Below are positions 12,361 through 25,586 of a stretch of 64,000 nucleotides of DNA, in pieces. The stretch covers positions 1 to 64,000 of the forward strand of contig JAQGEQ010000037.1 of the NCBI GenBank assembly GCA_034620365.1. Reading direction: 5' to 3'. Within the stretch, counting starts at the first letter, position 1, and each line of letters starts with the position of its first letter. This DNA comes from Pegea sp. RAD2-039 (taxonomy: Eukaryota; Chordata; Thaliacea; Salpida; Salpidae). The notes under the pieces are model-generated. The model did no database searches and had not been told where the DNA came from. It saw only the letters and a program-made list of their open reading frames with translations. The translations under genes were made by a program, and so were the position numbers.

Positions 12361-13040
12361 CTATCTTTGAAATTAAAATTTCGACCATACCGACTAATCC
12401 AACTTAAAACTTTCTTTACAAAGTTAATTTTTCTGATTATTAGTAAGAAAATATATAATAACTCTCATAAAGAATAGTAAGAATCTAAAGTTTTCTGTAC
12501 TACATATCAGCTATTTTTTCTTTCAATAGTTAGGTTTTCATTTATGTTCCATATATCTATGTCTCATCTATGAATCAGAATCACTAAGAAGTCAAACAGA
12601 AAACAAACAATAATTTTTATATAGATCATACATGCTTTTATTATTTACGACCCAATTAATAGTAAACTTTTCACTGCATCAATAAATGAATTATACATAG
12701 ATAATTTTAAATAAAGAAAAGCAAAACGAGTATAGGTTGAAATAATTGGATATAAAAATGCGTGAGTGAGATGCTTTTTTAAATGTCGAGTACTTAATAT
12801 GCAGAAACTTCAGTACTGGTGAAAATTTTTTGGTAAACACACATATAAATATAAATAACTAGATTTATTTTGATGATCAATGCAAATGGAAACCTGTTAT
12901 TGAAATTTACTGTTTGTAAGCAAATTCAAACAATTAACCCATGAACCAAAACAACCAATGTTAAGTTGTTATTATTATCAAAATAAAAAAAACATTAGAT
13001 ATTACGTAAATGATAGAATAAAACAAGATAAAGCTAAAAC
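12361..13040. repeat. Diverged fragment of the 6.5-kb unit
   Basis: The stretch matches U3 around 20950-21680 through shared landmarks: tactacatatcagctatttt near 12500, the gaaaagcaaaacgagtata piece near 12716 and tgcaaatggaaa near 12880. With the minisatellite it forms a partial unit of the U3 type, separate from U2. Homology stops where a GC-richer block begins. Confidence 0.7.
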
Positions 13041-13520
13041 CAAAACACCCCCAAAAGATCTCCAGGTCTGTACCAGTTTCGTGTCAGCTGTTCTGCGACG
13101 GCCGAAATATCTAACCGAAAGACAGTGTGCAGCTACATCAATCGACGAAATAGTACCATCACGGGTCCTAGCTCATATCCCAGGGTAAACCCTGCAGTAC
13201 TTTGCTCAGTCCCACAACGGCTCCTTAGTGCAGTACATACCATTGCCAGACCGGCTCAGTCCTTGAAGGTAATTATTTACCCAAAGTTAGTCAGCCAGTT
13301 TGCCGACTACCCTGATCAGGATTGTTCTATCGGCCAGTGGTTTTCACCGTAGAACCTGCTGCAGATACAGGTACGATCTTGCACCAGAATATAACCAACT
13401 TTCTCGGATTTTCGTTGGTCAACGCGAGTGCACCAGAGACAACAACGAAGCTGACATCTGAAAGTAGCTCTGTAGACGAAAACACATGTTTTTCTATGAT
13501 CTTTTGATTGTAATGTAAAC
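13041..13520. other. GC-richer island of unknown origin
   Basis: About 480 bases have much higher G+C than either flank. Overlapping open frames run on both strands (13125-13352, 13322-13507, 13327-13581 minus), as expected from low stop density in GC-richer DNA. None matches a family I know and none has a clear splice context. It interrupts the unit-derived sequence, so an old inserted element, or a promoter-proximal or exonic remnant, are all possible. Confidence 0.45.
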
Positions 13521-14710
13521 ACACATAACCTAATGCCTTTTCATTTTTCTTGGACTTTAAAATAGTAAAATCAAAAAGCAAAGTAAATTTAGTTAGATTT
13601 TTTAATTTACTTCCTATAAAACTTAATGTTTTATATAGATGAAAATGAAATTATTGGCGAGTTTTTCATTTTAATTAAAACTTTATCAATTTAGTAAAAG
13701 GAATGTACTTAAAAATAATATTGAGCTGTAATAGTTGATATAGATTAAACTTTTTGTTGGGTGCTATAAAAATATTTTATAATTTGATTTAGATTTCAGT
13801 AAAAAACTGTAATTCATACAACAGATTATGACTTATTAAACAAATGAATCAGTAACAATGTCTTTATGCTTAACTTTCACTGCTTTAAATCTGAAAATGT
13901 CAACTAACATCTTTTCTAAAATCCAGTCAATTGCAAATATATTCTATAATCTGATGTAATTTACTTGCATATAGTATTTACAATGATTGTTTACTAAAAC
14001 TAGATTTGAAAGCAAGAAATACATTGATCGATTCTACTAATAAAACCAAAATAGAAAAAAAGCTAAAGGAAGTATGATCTGTATCCAGTTTTTACAAACT
14101 TTTTTTTACAGCAAGTAGAATCTTTTAATAAGTAGTTTATTATGTTTTAAGACGAGCTGACCTAAGAAAAAATTAGATAGTTTTGCAGCATATCTACAAA
14201 TATCTGCGATCATCTATGGTGTTTTAAAAAATTGTTTAAAAGTTGCATCACTAGATTTTGGTTTAAGTCCACACACGCAAAGCTGTATTTATGAGCGTAA
14301 AAACTTTAAGTTTAAAAAGATCGGGCATTTTTTGAACACGTCATAAAAAACGAGAGAAAGGTTATTTTTCTTCTTTTTTCTCTCGTTTTTTCTTAAAGCG
14401 ATAGTATCAAAGAAATCTTAATTCAGTTTTTACAAACACCAGTGCAGTAAGGTTATAGAATTTCATCGCGTATTTTTACAGTCAGAGTAACTTGAACATA
14501 GCTTTTTTAAGCTTTTTTTTTGAGAATTTTCAGAAGTTGTATCTATTTTACTGTTTGTATTTTATTAAGTTAAGAACTAGAAATTAAGTATTATAATTAG
14601 AAAATTAAGAACTAGACTAAGAACAAAATAAGAACTAAAAAAGAACTAAATAAGAAGAAATAATAAACAAATAAGAAGCTAAAAACGATTTTAAATAATT
14701 ATATCCTATA
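13521..14710. other. AT-rich region upstream of the Nudix-SAND gene
   Basis: No convincing exon is seen. The stretch presumably holds the promoter and 5' leader of the gene starting at 14711. It contains a perfect 15-bp inverted repeat (14345-14391) and, just before the start codon, purine-rich runs with repeated aagaactaa-like words (14570-14660). Confidence 0.4.
14345..14391. repeat. Perfect 15-bp inverted repeat with 17-base loop
   Basis: The left arm aaaaaacgagagaaa (14345-14359) is exactly complementary to the right arm at 14377-14391. A transcript would form a stable hairpin ending in a U run. It lies about 320 bases upstream of the Nudix-SAND start codon. It may be a structural or regulatory element or a miniature palindromic repeat; no function is shown. 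Confidence 0.7.
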
Positions 14711-16532
14711 ATGGATATTTTTAAAACCGAAAAAGAAGCTTTTGATAAAGTATTTATCGAATGGAACAATTATAAGGAAGGTTTACCTTTCAAAAAAGTC
14801 CATTTTGCGAAAACGTTTGAAGTATTTGCTGAACAATATATTAAAGTTCACCCTTATCAGTTTCAAAAATTAAAAAAGAAGGATTTCCTTCAATAGTAAG
14901 TTGTGTTTATCAACCTTGAATATGTTTAGTTATAACTGTTAACATTGAAATTTTATTGAATAGTCCTTTTAAACAACAAAATATTTTTTTAGCTCTAAAA
15001 AAAAGGTTTTACCATCTGCTGGAGCAGTTATTTTCGATTCTACTTTTACCAAAGTAGTTATGGTCGTCAATAAAGGCAAAATTTTTGGATTTCCAAAAGG
15101 CCATGCGAAAGAAAATGAAACACCCGAGCAGACAGCACGACGAGAAGTTTATGAAGAAACTAACATTCAAAACATAGAGTTTGAAGATAGTGCAAAAGAA
15201 TTTGTAGCATTTGGAAATATCATTGTTTTCTTTGTTGTGCATAATATTCCATTAGAAACTGAGCTGAAATCTAATGATAGTATTGAAATATTATCAGCAA
15301 AATTTGTGAACATAAGCCGACTCGACAACCATAAGATGAGGATAAGCAAACTGACTAATGAGATGCTACCATGGTTAAAAGCATATAGCAGAAGTCAGCA
15401 AATACCACCATTTGTTACTAGCAGGTAATTAAAAACTTTTTAAAACTGTTTTTTTGTTTTTCTTTTAGTATTTAGTGATAAACTCTCATAAAGTTTTCAC
15501 ACATCAGTTAGTAAATCATAAAAACATTAAACCTAATTATGCTTTAACAGCTCTTTAAAATTAACTTTAACTGAGAATTCTTTTATTTTAGGTTGCAAAT
15601 AAATCAAAAACTGCAACATCAAGTAAAATTTTTCAACCAGACTATCAAATTAGGTATAGTATATTTCGAAATAATTATATAAATCTGATACTGAAATTTT
15701 AGAAAACCTTCTTCAAAACCTTCGGATTTCTGATAATGTTAGTGATAGCCATGTCATAAAATATACGTTTGACCATAAGATAGCCATAAAAGAGAATGTG
15801 ACTTTTGAATGGTGTGGGTTTAGTGAAGTAAAGATGCCTGTGGCTTGTGGCTGGAGAAAAGGACACTTGTTCATATCTAAAATGAGAAAATCAAGTGAAG
15901 GTTGGTTAGTAAGAAAATTAATTTCGATTTCTAAATTTTTCAATAAAGGAAAGTGTATATACGATGGTAATCAATGGTTTACTCCCAATGAATTTCTAAT
16001 AAATTGTGGACAAACTAACGATTGGAAGATTAGCATACATAACAGAGGAATAAACATGCAAAGTCTTATGAAACAAAAGGTCCTTATATCTCATAGAGCT
16101 GATTGCAATTGTGCTGAATGTAGAGTCCCTGCCAATACAAATGCTGTGAGTATATTTTTTTTTCTACAAAATTTTGTTTAGTTGAGGTAAAAAAGATCAG
16201 ATTATCATTGTTATCATCAGCAGTTTCTCTTAATTGATAGTAATTTGTTATTTAGTTGCTAACACATTTTCTTTTATGTGAAATAAAAATTAACACTTAG
16301 ATTTAAACTTAAAATTGGTTGACTCATAAAAATTCATTATTAATAATAATAAAATAATTTCTAGTTACTGCGTAAAAAATATTTTTGTAATGTTTTAGCT
16401 TATTTTCTTCTAAAAGCGCTGGTTTAATTGTGGATTTAAATGATTAAAAAAAGTGTTTTATACTAAAACGAGTAATTTTTATTTTATCAGGTGCCTGAAC
16501 CTGCTAGAATCTCTGTTCTTACTTCCCCCTAA
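14711..16532 (+). CDS. Nudix hydrolase (DCP2-like)-SAND domain fusion protein
   Basis: Five exons are modelled: 14711-14895, 14993-15424, 15592-15653, 15703-16145 and 16491-16532. All phases agree and the total is 1164 nt (387 aa). Residues 1-61 form a helical lead resembling the DCP2 Box A region, but shorter. Residues 67-200 form the Nudix fold with FGFPKG and a Nudix box at 98-120 (G98, E104, R112-E113, E116-E117; N119 replaces the usual Gly). DCP2-type enzymes remove the mRNA 5' cap; an Ap4A-hydrolase-like relative is the alternative. A short coiled-coil-like linker follows (201-235). Residues 269-366 are a SAND domain with MPVACG, WFTPNEF, the NDWK core (332-335, family motif KDWK) and a terminal CNCAEC as in DEAF-1. 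SAND domains bind DNA in chromatin regulators. The start is the first ATG in the open frame; a further 5' exon cannot be excluded. Domain calls are strong; the fusion rests on phase agreement. Confidence 0.8.
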
Positions 16533-16734
16533 AGTGTTTCATCTATTAGTAAGGACTACTTTCGGCATAAAAAATCAAGCAAAAAAGTGAGTATACAAAT
16601 TGTTTGTTACTGGTTCTAACAGTATCATTTTCAGTCTTTACAATTTACAAGCTGTGACGATTTTCTGTTTGCTTTAAATTGTTCTTAAGGAGGAAATAGT
16701 AAAGCGAAAGCATCTTTCTTCCGAACTTATCAGA
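16533..16734 (+). other. Possible 3' coding continuation beyond the TAA
   Basis: After TAA at 16530-16532 the same frame continues, Ser/Lys-rich (SVSSISKDYFRHKKSSKK), up to a good donor gtgagt at 16587. An acceptor at 16689 then continues in the same phase with EEIVKRKHLSSELIR and a TGA at 16735-16737. It may be a 3'UTR intron, an isoform tail, or coding sequence reached by readthrough. Without transcripts the TAA is taken as the stop. Confidence 0.3.
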
Positions 16735-16737
16735 TGA

Positions 16738-18949
16738 CTGTTACAATTGTTGATGCCTTATCTGAGGAAAATGTAAAATTTTAGATTTTCACTGCCAAAA
16801 AAGAACAATCAAAATTGTATTTATCTTTCTATGATATTTCTTTATGTTGCTTTTTTTTACTGTATGGTTGGTCCGATCTGTCGATTGGGGATGGTGGTGG
16901 GAATCTTTTTTATCATAACTAATATTCTTGTTTATGGGCACTATTTATTACAAACTGGATTTTGTATTTTGTTGTTTAGATTTTGAAATCATTCTCTTTT
17001 GTTTGTCTAAGTGTTTACATTACTGTGAAATTATTTTATAGTATTATTTATAATTGACTGTTCGATTTTATTGCAATTTTTTTGAAGTATTCTTACAGCT
17101 TATAAACTTTCACAAGTTTCGGTTGAAAATATAAATAATTTTTATAAAAGAAATCTTAAATTTTCTTGGTTTTTAGAACTATAACTTATTCACAGGTTAA
17201 CAGTTAGCAATATGAACTAAGCTGTAGTAAATAACTAGCTGCACCATATTGATTAAACTAAAATATAACTTAGCGAATCAAAACTTTCATTTTGGAGATA
17301 TTTCTTGAAAAAAGAAAACAATTTATTTCGTAGTACAAGCTAGATTACATATATACTTTTATTTGTAAGAAATTGTTTTAGAAAAAAAAGTTCTCTTAAG
17401 GTCATTTTAGGTTAGTTTGATAAATAAATAAAAATATAAAACGATTTAGCTGATTCATTCACGTAAACTATATCAATTCAGTTATTTTACAACAGCAAAA
17501 CTCCTGATTAAAAATAATCAGAAGTTGAAAGTGTTCAGTAAATAAACTACTGCATAAGACTGAAAAAATGTATAGATTATCATAAAGAAGAGGTAAAAAA
17601 CAAATTTCGTTTTAGTTTTAGAGAAGAAAACTCTCAACTACCAAGTTTTAACTAAATTATTCAGTTAAAGCGTTCAACAGCACTGAATGATACAGGAATT
17701 TTATATAAAATATAGGTATGACGTTTTGAGCCCTAATCCGGGTTTAACAAACTAAAAATCATGTGTATTGTAGTGTAATAACAATTTGTGTTTGAATTAC
17801 AACCAACCTATAGTAATACTTTGATTAATGTAGCAATTACGTTATTAGGTTATTTGACAAAGTAAGTGTTTCATATTTCTTTTAATAAGTACATAGAAGT
17901 TGACTTTTATGAAGTGATAAGAACTTATCATTATTGAAATCTGAAAATACAGGAAATCCAATTTAATTTCAGTATTATCAGTTTGCTAAAATTTTTCAGC
18001 ACTTGAGTCACTAATCGATCCCATAAAATGTTTCTAAACTAAACGTTCTGATATACAATGGGTTTTTTTTAAGTTTTTTATCTCTAGATTTCAAAACGAA
18101 ATTTCTACAAGCTGCGTTGGAACAACAATACATAAAAATTAGGTTTCATTGAATAGCAAATTTGTAAAATTACAGATTTTACATCTCTACATATAGTGGT
18201 GTTAAATCTTTTGTAAGTTTAAGCTATAATTAATAAATTTAATAATTATATCTATTAAGTTTCTAAGAACTTAATAAAAATATCTTTATCATTCGCGCTA
18301 CTTTTCTATCTAGTAACGCTCGAGTACTAACACTTTTGACGACTGAACATTAAGCCTAAGGCAAATAAACATTTTCATAATGAATTTACTATTTCTAAAT
18401 GTTGTTTTGTTATTGGCTGATGTTTGCATATGTAATTACTAGAGTTATTTGTTGGTTTTTAGACGAAGTTATGAAACCTTATCTGACACACTTCTAGAAC
18501 AAATGGCATACTGTATATTTATAACTTGAAAGCTAGACATACAAAAATAGATTAATCCAAGAAAAGGCAGATTTAAAAACACAAAAGCATTAAATTATAG
18601 TTAATGCTGTATGTCAACTTAAGCAATAAACAAGATTTCTTCAATCCCTATAGAAAAATACATGAGTATAATAAAAGTTTACTTTTTATGTTTCACATTC
18701 TTACTAATAAAACTCTATGTAAATTTTTGTTGCTTCTACTAACGAGAAGAAAAAGTAGTCTAAACTCAATTATTCTGAAACTAAACATTTTCAACAAAAG
18801 CAAAGGTAAAATGAAAACTGTTCAGTTCATCGAGTATCTTCCAAAATGTTTGAGTTTTTGAAATTTAAACGCTTTGAGTCTACGTCACCGAAATCATTTT
18901 CAAAAAAATAAATAACTAAAAGAGAGTTCTCACTATATCTATTTACTTA
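16738..18949. other. AT-rich intergenic stretch, no gene seen
   Basis: There are no exon-like frames with splice signals. One 85-codon plus-strand frame (18604-18861) has simple AT-driven composition and no recognisable features. The stretch lies between the Nudix-SAND gene and the next block of repeat units. Confidence 0.5.
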
Positions 18950-19350
18950 AGTGATTCTTTTATTACAAACTTTTTTGCTGCAAACAATATATGATTGTTT
19001 TTATGCAGTTTTCTATAAATTTTTAAAAATTTACCTTTGAAAATCAACTTTCTTTGCAGTTGAAATATAAAGCTCAAATATCATTAAATTTGAAACGTGG
19101 TTATAAACAAGCTTCAAAGATGAAATGTGAATTTCAACTATCTTGTAACTTTCTTATGGATCTGAATAATAGTTGAGACTGATTTCCGGACCTCAAGATA
19201 ACTTTAAAACTGGAATATCGTTTACAAAAATTTTTTAAACTAAAATGTGGATTTCAGCTACCATTGAAACTGAAATGAGGACCTCAGCTATCTTTGAAAC
19301 TGAAATTTGGTCTTCAACTATCTTTGAAACTGAAATGTGGATCTTAGGAA
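18950..19350. repeat. Unit-derived fragment with diverged minisatellite
   Basis: The sequence corresponds to U3 about 20470-20680: the ttgctgcaaac / gattgtttttat landmarks, then degenerate 30-bp repeats such as tatctttgaaactgaaat up to 19345. It ends abruptly where U3 begins at a different internal position of the unit, so this is a rearranged junction. Confidence 0.65.
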
Positions 19351-19354
19351 ATGT

Positions 19355-22300
19355 AGAGCAGAAATGTTTCTGAAGTAAAATAGTATTTGAAAATGAATTT
19401 AACTCACCAAACCAATTTAGCTTTTAAAATTTTTGATGATTTAGTTTCAACAGCAATTAAACTTTTGATCGAGTATATTTATTTGATTTTAATTTCTAGA
19501 AAAGCAACTTGATATTCAAGGCTCACTCGGAATTATTATAAATTATAAATATCTGAAAAACGTAATGATACCATAACACTCGTTAAATTGGATAATTTAT
19601 TTTTACCACTTGCTCAAAACTGTTTAAAATCACTGCCTAGATGATACAGGGTTAACTTTTGCGTGACATTACAAACAGCTTTGATTGATTTTCAGTTCTA
19701 AACGCTTTTGAATAATTTAAACAAAATCACAACAGTTATTGTATTATTTTCTAAGTTATTTAGCCAGTATACTTTGACTAATGACTACATTTTCAAATTG
19801 TTTAATTAAGTTTTTTCATTAAAAGCAAGTAACAATGATAAAAAACTGATTTTTTGCAGACTGAAAAATTTTATTTTTTTAAGAAATCTTTAGTCGCTGA
19901 AAAGAACTTCTGATCTTTCTTCAAACTTAAGTTCACTTAGTCATTACCTTACAATAACTGACAATAATATTTTGTTAACTTTTATAAATTAAATATTTAA
20001 AAGTAGACTTAAAAGAGTATTGAAGAACTGGTAGTTTCTTTCGTTTTTGTTTGTTGGTTCTACCAGACTTTACTTTTTGTAAAGGTTTATTTAAAATTTG
20101 CTGGAAGTTTCTCTTTCATAATAGCATTTAATTAATTGAAAAAATGTTTTTGAATTTCTAGCTTAGTATAGTTTGTCGAAAATATTAGTTATTTTTAGTA
20201 GACATGTCAAATAGTGCTGAGACATCCTTAGATATCGAAAGCTCTGTAATTTCTTGTTAGTCTCGTAAAGTTGATTTCACGATTTAGTAGGTTTCGGTAT
20301 TTTATTTTATGATATGTACGTTTTGGGATGCTGTTGTAATGACATTATATTAAATTAAAGTCAAATTGTAAATCAAAATTGTAAATCATAATTAATTTAC
20401 TTATCTGAATGCTTTTTGATAAATATTAGTAACTTTTATAACTTACTTTAGTTTGGTAAATTTTTTGTAACAACTCGTATTGTTGCAAGCAGCTTACAAT
20501 TGTTTTTATCAAGTTTTTATAAATTTTCCTATAATTTAACTTTTAATATCATTTTTTTTTGCAATTGAAATATGAAGCTTAATTATTTTTAAATTGGAAA
20601 TGTAGTTACTAACAAGCTTTGAGACTAAAACATGGATCTCAACTGTCTCTGAAACTGAAATGTGGGTCTCAACTATCTATGAAAGTGAAATATGGATCTT
20701 AACTATCTTGTAAGTTTCTTATGGAACTGACAAATATTTGAGACTGATTTCTGGACCTCAATAATACTTTAAAACTATAATATCGTTCACATATAATTTT
20801 GAAACTAAAATGTGGATTTCAACTATCATTGAAACTTAAATGTGAATCTCAATTATTTTTAAAACTAAAATGTGGAACTCAATTATCCTTGACAGTAAAA
20901 ACCGAGGTCCAACTGTCTTTGAAACTAAAATTTGGACCTTAGCTACTAATCCAAGCTGACATCGTTTTTACTGCAATTATTTTGATAATTGTTAGCAAGC
21001 AAAGATGTAATAACTCTTACAAGGAAAAATGAAGATTTAATGGGTCTTATACTACATATCAGCTATTTTTTGTTTTAATAATTACATTTTCCTTTGATTT
21101 TTAAGGATATAGTTTATTTAATAAAGTCATCATAAATTCTTCAACTTCTTAAAACTTTGTCGAAAAAAAGATAAATAAACAGTTACCAAATATGAAATGG
21201 AAATAATCAACTAAAAAGAACTAGATTAATAAGGAATTCAGACAGAGAACAGACAATACTTTATAGATAGATCATATCTGTTTTTATTATTTGCATTGCA
21301 ATAACCTGTAAGCTTTGCAATACGCCAATAAATCAATCATGAGTAGATAATTCACAGTTACGAGAAGCAAAACGAGTATAAATTGAAAGAATCGAAATAG
21401 ATATGCGTGAGTGAAATGCTTGTGATTATTTGTCAAATACTTAAGACGGAGATAACATCACTAGAGCGAGAATTTGTTTAGTAAACAAACATATTAACAA
21501 AAGTAACTAAAATTAGATTTGAAGATCAATGCAAATGGAATATCTGGTTCTTGAATTAACTGTTTGTAAGCAAGTTCAAACAATTAATCCAAGATCCACA
21601 TCAGCCAATGCTAAATTATAATGATTACTCAATAAAAAAAAATAAAATTGAATTTACTACGTGAAATAAATAACAAAGAAACATAGAGATAAGAGCAAAA
21701 CATAATTCAAATGTATTATCCACTAACGAAACATTATGTAGTCACATGTCAAAATTCAGAATTCTTAACAGTTAATAACTTAAATATCAGAAAAAGGTAT
21801 GACATAAAAATAAGGTAGTTATAATTTATTTTAATAGAAACTTTCACTATACAAGTACTTGAGAAATTTATCAAATGTAAACTTAAAACTAAATACTTAG
21901 TTCTATTTTGAGGAAAGCAAGGAATTGGTTTAATTTTATTTTTCAGATTTTTTATTTTCAATTATTGTTTAAAAGTATTCAAAACAAAATATCAATTAAA
22001 ACAAAAAATGAACCTTACAGATACCATAAGCAGCAAATAGGCTGAAACCTTAACAATAGAAGAAGACTTCAACTAAGCCGTCAAACTGTAGAATGGCCGA
22101 CTGATTAGTAAATACTTCAAGGCAGGCAACCAGATGTAATGCTTTTATTCATGAGAATAACTGTAAAAAGTGTTTGCTTAATCGATTATTTCTCTTCTAG
22201 ATATGATTTTACTCAAAATTAAGAAAATCAACTAAGATGAAAATAAAAAAAACGGATCTCAAAGCTGAGAGTTATTAAAATTATGTTGACAATCTTGATA

Positions 22301-23915
22301 AATTTTAAATTTTTAATAATCTTTCTAATTGCACCAAGCATTAGATTAAATAATGTCAATAATTTTTCACTATAATTTTGTAATTGCAAAGATTAATTTT
22401 TTCTTTTCCAACAGATTCACTCATGTTTGTTAAAATGATTCGCAGATTTTGTTAATTGATGAATAACAAAATATGATATAAATTATAACCTACAAGCAAA
22501 ACACTTCAACTTACATCTAGTAATGAACAAATAACATTACAAAGATGATTTTCAATGATGGCTTTAATCAGTTCTTATATTCAGTAGTACATGTAATTTT
22601 ATATGTAGAAGTAGTGTTAAATCTGTGACAAGAATTAATTAATTAATTTCAAGAATCAGTTAAACACTACAATGATACAATGCTGAATACTAAAAGTCAA
22701 CAAGATTAATATGAAATAATTTTCTTTAGTTTTAAATCTAACTTAATTACTTGTCGAATTTTGTTTCTAAATGGAAAATCATGTGTTCTTAGTTATATGG
22801 TAATGGGATTTACTATAAAATTGTTAATTATAATAATTTTATTAATTTTCATTTTAATTAACTGTATAAATTATTGATTTAAAACTTAATAAATAAACAG
22901 TTTACACTTCTCACAAAGATCACAAGTGGAGACTCCAGATGCCGTCAAATAGCTCCTCATCAGCACATTATTAAATCCTACATCTAAGGGTAGCTTTTCC
23001 ATCTTCTAATTTCAAACCTTACAACCATCTGTAAATTCTGCTTACATTATAACTAGAAAAATATGACATGTTAGTGAGACTTATACATATCTAAAATTGA
23101 AGATATTTAAATCATTAGCAGTTAAATTTTGTTCTTATTTCATCCATGAGTTAAATATAATAAATCAAAATTTATCTCAAACATTAACAAGAAAAAAAGT
23201 AATATTTATTAATTTTGGCTCAATTTGAAAAAAAAAACACTTATCTACCAAATTTAAACATCCCCCAAAGAAAATTAATTGATATTTCTGTCTTATCATA
23301 ATTGATCCTTTTGTCCTAAAATAATCAGTAGAATTATTTACAAAACCTCAAAATTGAGACTAATAACTTGAAAAAATCTGTGCATAACTAATGTTTCAAG
23401 ATTCTTAAAAAATATAATCCTTGATTGTTTGATTAGAAATAAAACCATCAAGCATGTTAAATTTGATTAAATAAATAATCAAACAAGAAACAGAACAAAT
23501 CTAGAGTAAAACAAATATACTTAAGTTTTTATCAAAACTTTAATTTAATACTAATTATTTATATATATATATATATATAAATCAGAGTTGTTAAACAATT
23601 GAGTTTAAATAAAAAAAGAATCTTACAAAAATATATTTAAGATATAAATCAGAATTTCAAAATAATTTACTATCACAAGTGATTTATCATACATAAATTT
23701 AAAATTAAATATAAAAGAGACGAATTCAATACATTGAAAGAAATGAACTGTTTGAAGAATTATTAACAATCCCTACTTTAACATTTTCTCAAAAATTCAT
23801 GTGAATAACTTACTTTTACATAAGCAGTAAGCCAGGTAAACATAGACTTATCTGTAGCTACAAATAGATCTACATTGCATGTATGTAGGATATTGTAGTA
23901 ATTTAATATACACTT
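19355..23915. repeat. 6.5-kb repeat unit, copy U3 (5' truncated, older)
   Basis: Homology to U1 begins at about unit position 790 (gcagaaatgtttctgaagta) and runs to the unit end at 23915. The first part is clearly diverged, while 22530-23915 is nearly identical to the end of U1. It lacks the LINE, the SINE and the GC-richer module, so it supplies empty sites for all three. It also has a minisatellite-bearing segment that U1, U2 and U4 lack. Confidence 0.8.
20570..20945. repeat. Diverged 30-bp minisatellite inside U3
   Basis: Degenerate copies of the 11787-12360 repeat occur here, for example tgtctctgaaactgaaatgt and tatcattgaaacttaaatgt, spaced near 30 bases with indels and stops. The position suggests that the minisatellite is an ancestral part of the unit that was lost from the LINE-bearing copies. 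Confidence 0.7.
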
Positions 23916-25586
23916 TTTAAAAGCTACACAAAATGAACAGTTTTCTTCATAACTTGATTTACTAATAAGTAAACACTAAGGAAAAATGGAGACTATTCAA
24001 TTTGTTTTGTTGCATTCTATTACTACATCAACAGATTTTGATCTTTTTAGAAAAAATCAATACTTAGATAAATAAAAAATAAACATTTACAAATTCTATT
24101 TCATCTGGCAGTTTTAAATTTTTCTTTAACAAAAAAAAACTTTTTTTTTAGAGTTAAAAAATATAAGTTGTTCTTAGTTAAATTAAATGAGTTTTAAACG
24201 TAAATAAATTTTTGTAGTTTTTCAAAACTATTTATTACTATTAGAAAATATTATCAACTTTATTAAATAAAACCATTGCAGTAAACAATATTGATATTGT
24301 AATAACAAATACAAGACTAATTTCACTTTTACAACTCAACTTTGTGCTAAACAAATGTAGTTTATCATAAATATGACTAACGTATTTGTTAATAACAAAT
24401 GCTCGCTATTCAGGAAAGACAATTTTTCTAAATAAAATGTTAATTTATGACAAGACTTTTCTGGTAATATTTTACATTAGAAAGTTGGTTACAATTAAAA
24501 GAACAATAAATTTTACCAGAATATAGATAGGATATAATGTAAGAATTACAACCGTTCGTTATGACAAACTGAATAATACCTGGTTAGCTTAATTTCGACC
24601 TCAGTTTATTGCTTACAAAGAAGTTATCACTTAAAATTAAGATTTACCTATCGAAGTCATTCTTTATTTTTAATAACTTAAAATGATGGCTTTGTTAGTG
24701 CTACAATTAAATTTTCAAATGTAAAGCAAAAAAATTTCTGAAGTAAAACATTATTTGAATATAAGTTTAATTCACCAAACTCATTTAGTTATTTGAATTA
24801 TTGATGATTTATTTTTTACAGTAATTAAACTTTTGATCCAGTATATTTATTAGATTCTAATTTCTAGAAAAGCAACATGATATACAAGGCTCAACCGGAT
24901 TTATATTATATTATATATTTATATGCAAATCATAATAACACCATAACACTCGATAAATTGGCTGATTTATATGTACCACTGCTTCAAAATTATATAAAAT
25001 AACTGCCTAGATGATATAAGGTTGACTTTGGCGTGACATTACAAATAGCTTTGTTTGATTTTCGGTTTTAAATGTTTTTGAAAAAATTAAATAAAATCAC
25101 AACATTTATTGTAATCTGACTCCTAACAGTTTTTATATTAAAAGAACCTGAAAAATAGAAAACTTCTAAAATATTGTTAAATTTTGATTTGCTTTCCTTT
25201 AAAGCGATTTTAGTTTACTTAATTATTCTTATATCAATCAACCGATTTTTAATTTTTCTAATTTCTTATGCATTATATTTAATAAAATTAGTATTTTTAA
25301 ACTAATAAAGTTTATGTAAATTTAAACTTAATAAAAACGATGTTTCTTAAAAAATTAAATTTATTTGTGATTCGATTTCGTTACAAGTAGGAAATACCTT
25401 AATCGATCAGATAAACTGAAATAATATTTTGTATTATTTTAAAAGTTTGGCAACTTTATCTACAGTATATCAATGATTCAGTTTTGTTTCATTTCTTTAA
25501 CATGCACAAACAAAGTTAAAATAATTAGAGTAGTAAATTGAAACTAGTAAGAGAAATGTTTTATGTTAATCACACCAACTTTCTTC

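Noticed and set aside
18604..18861. 85-codon plus-strand frame
   Set aside because: Its composition is that of random AT-rich sequence; no motif, splice context or second copy was found.
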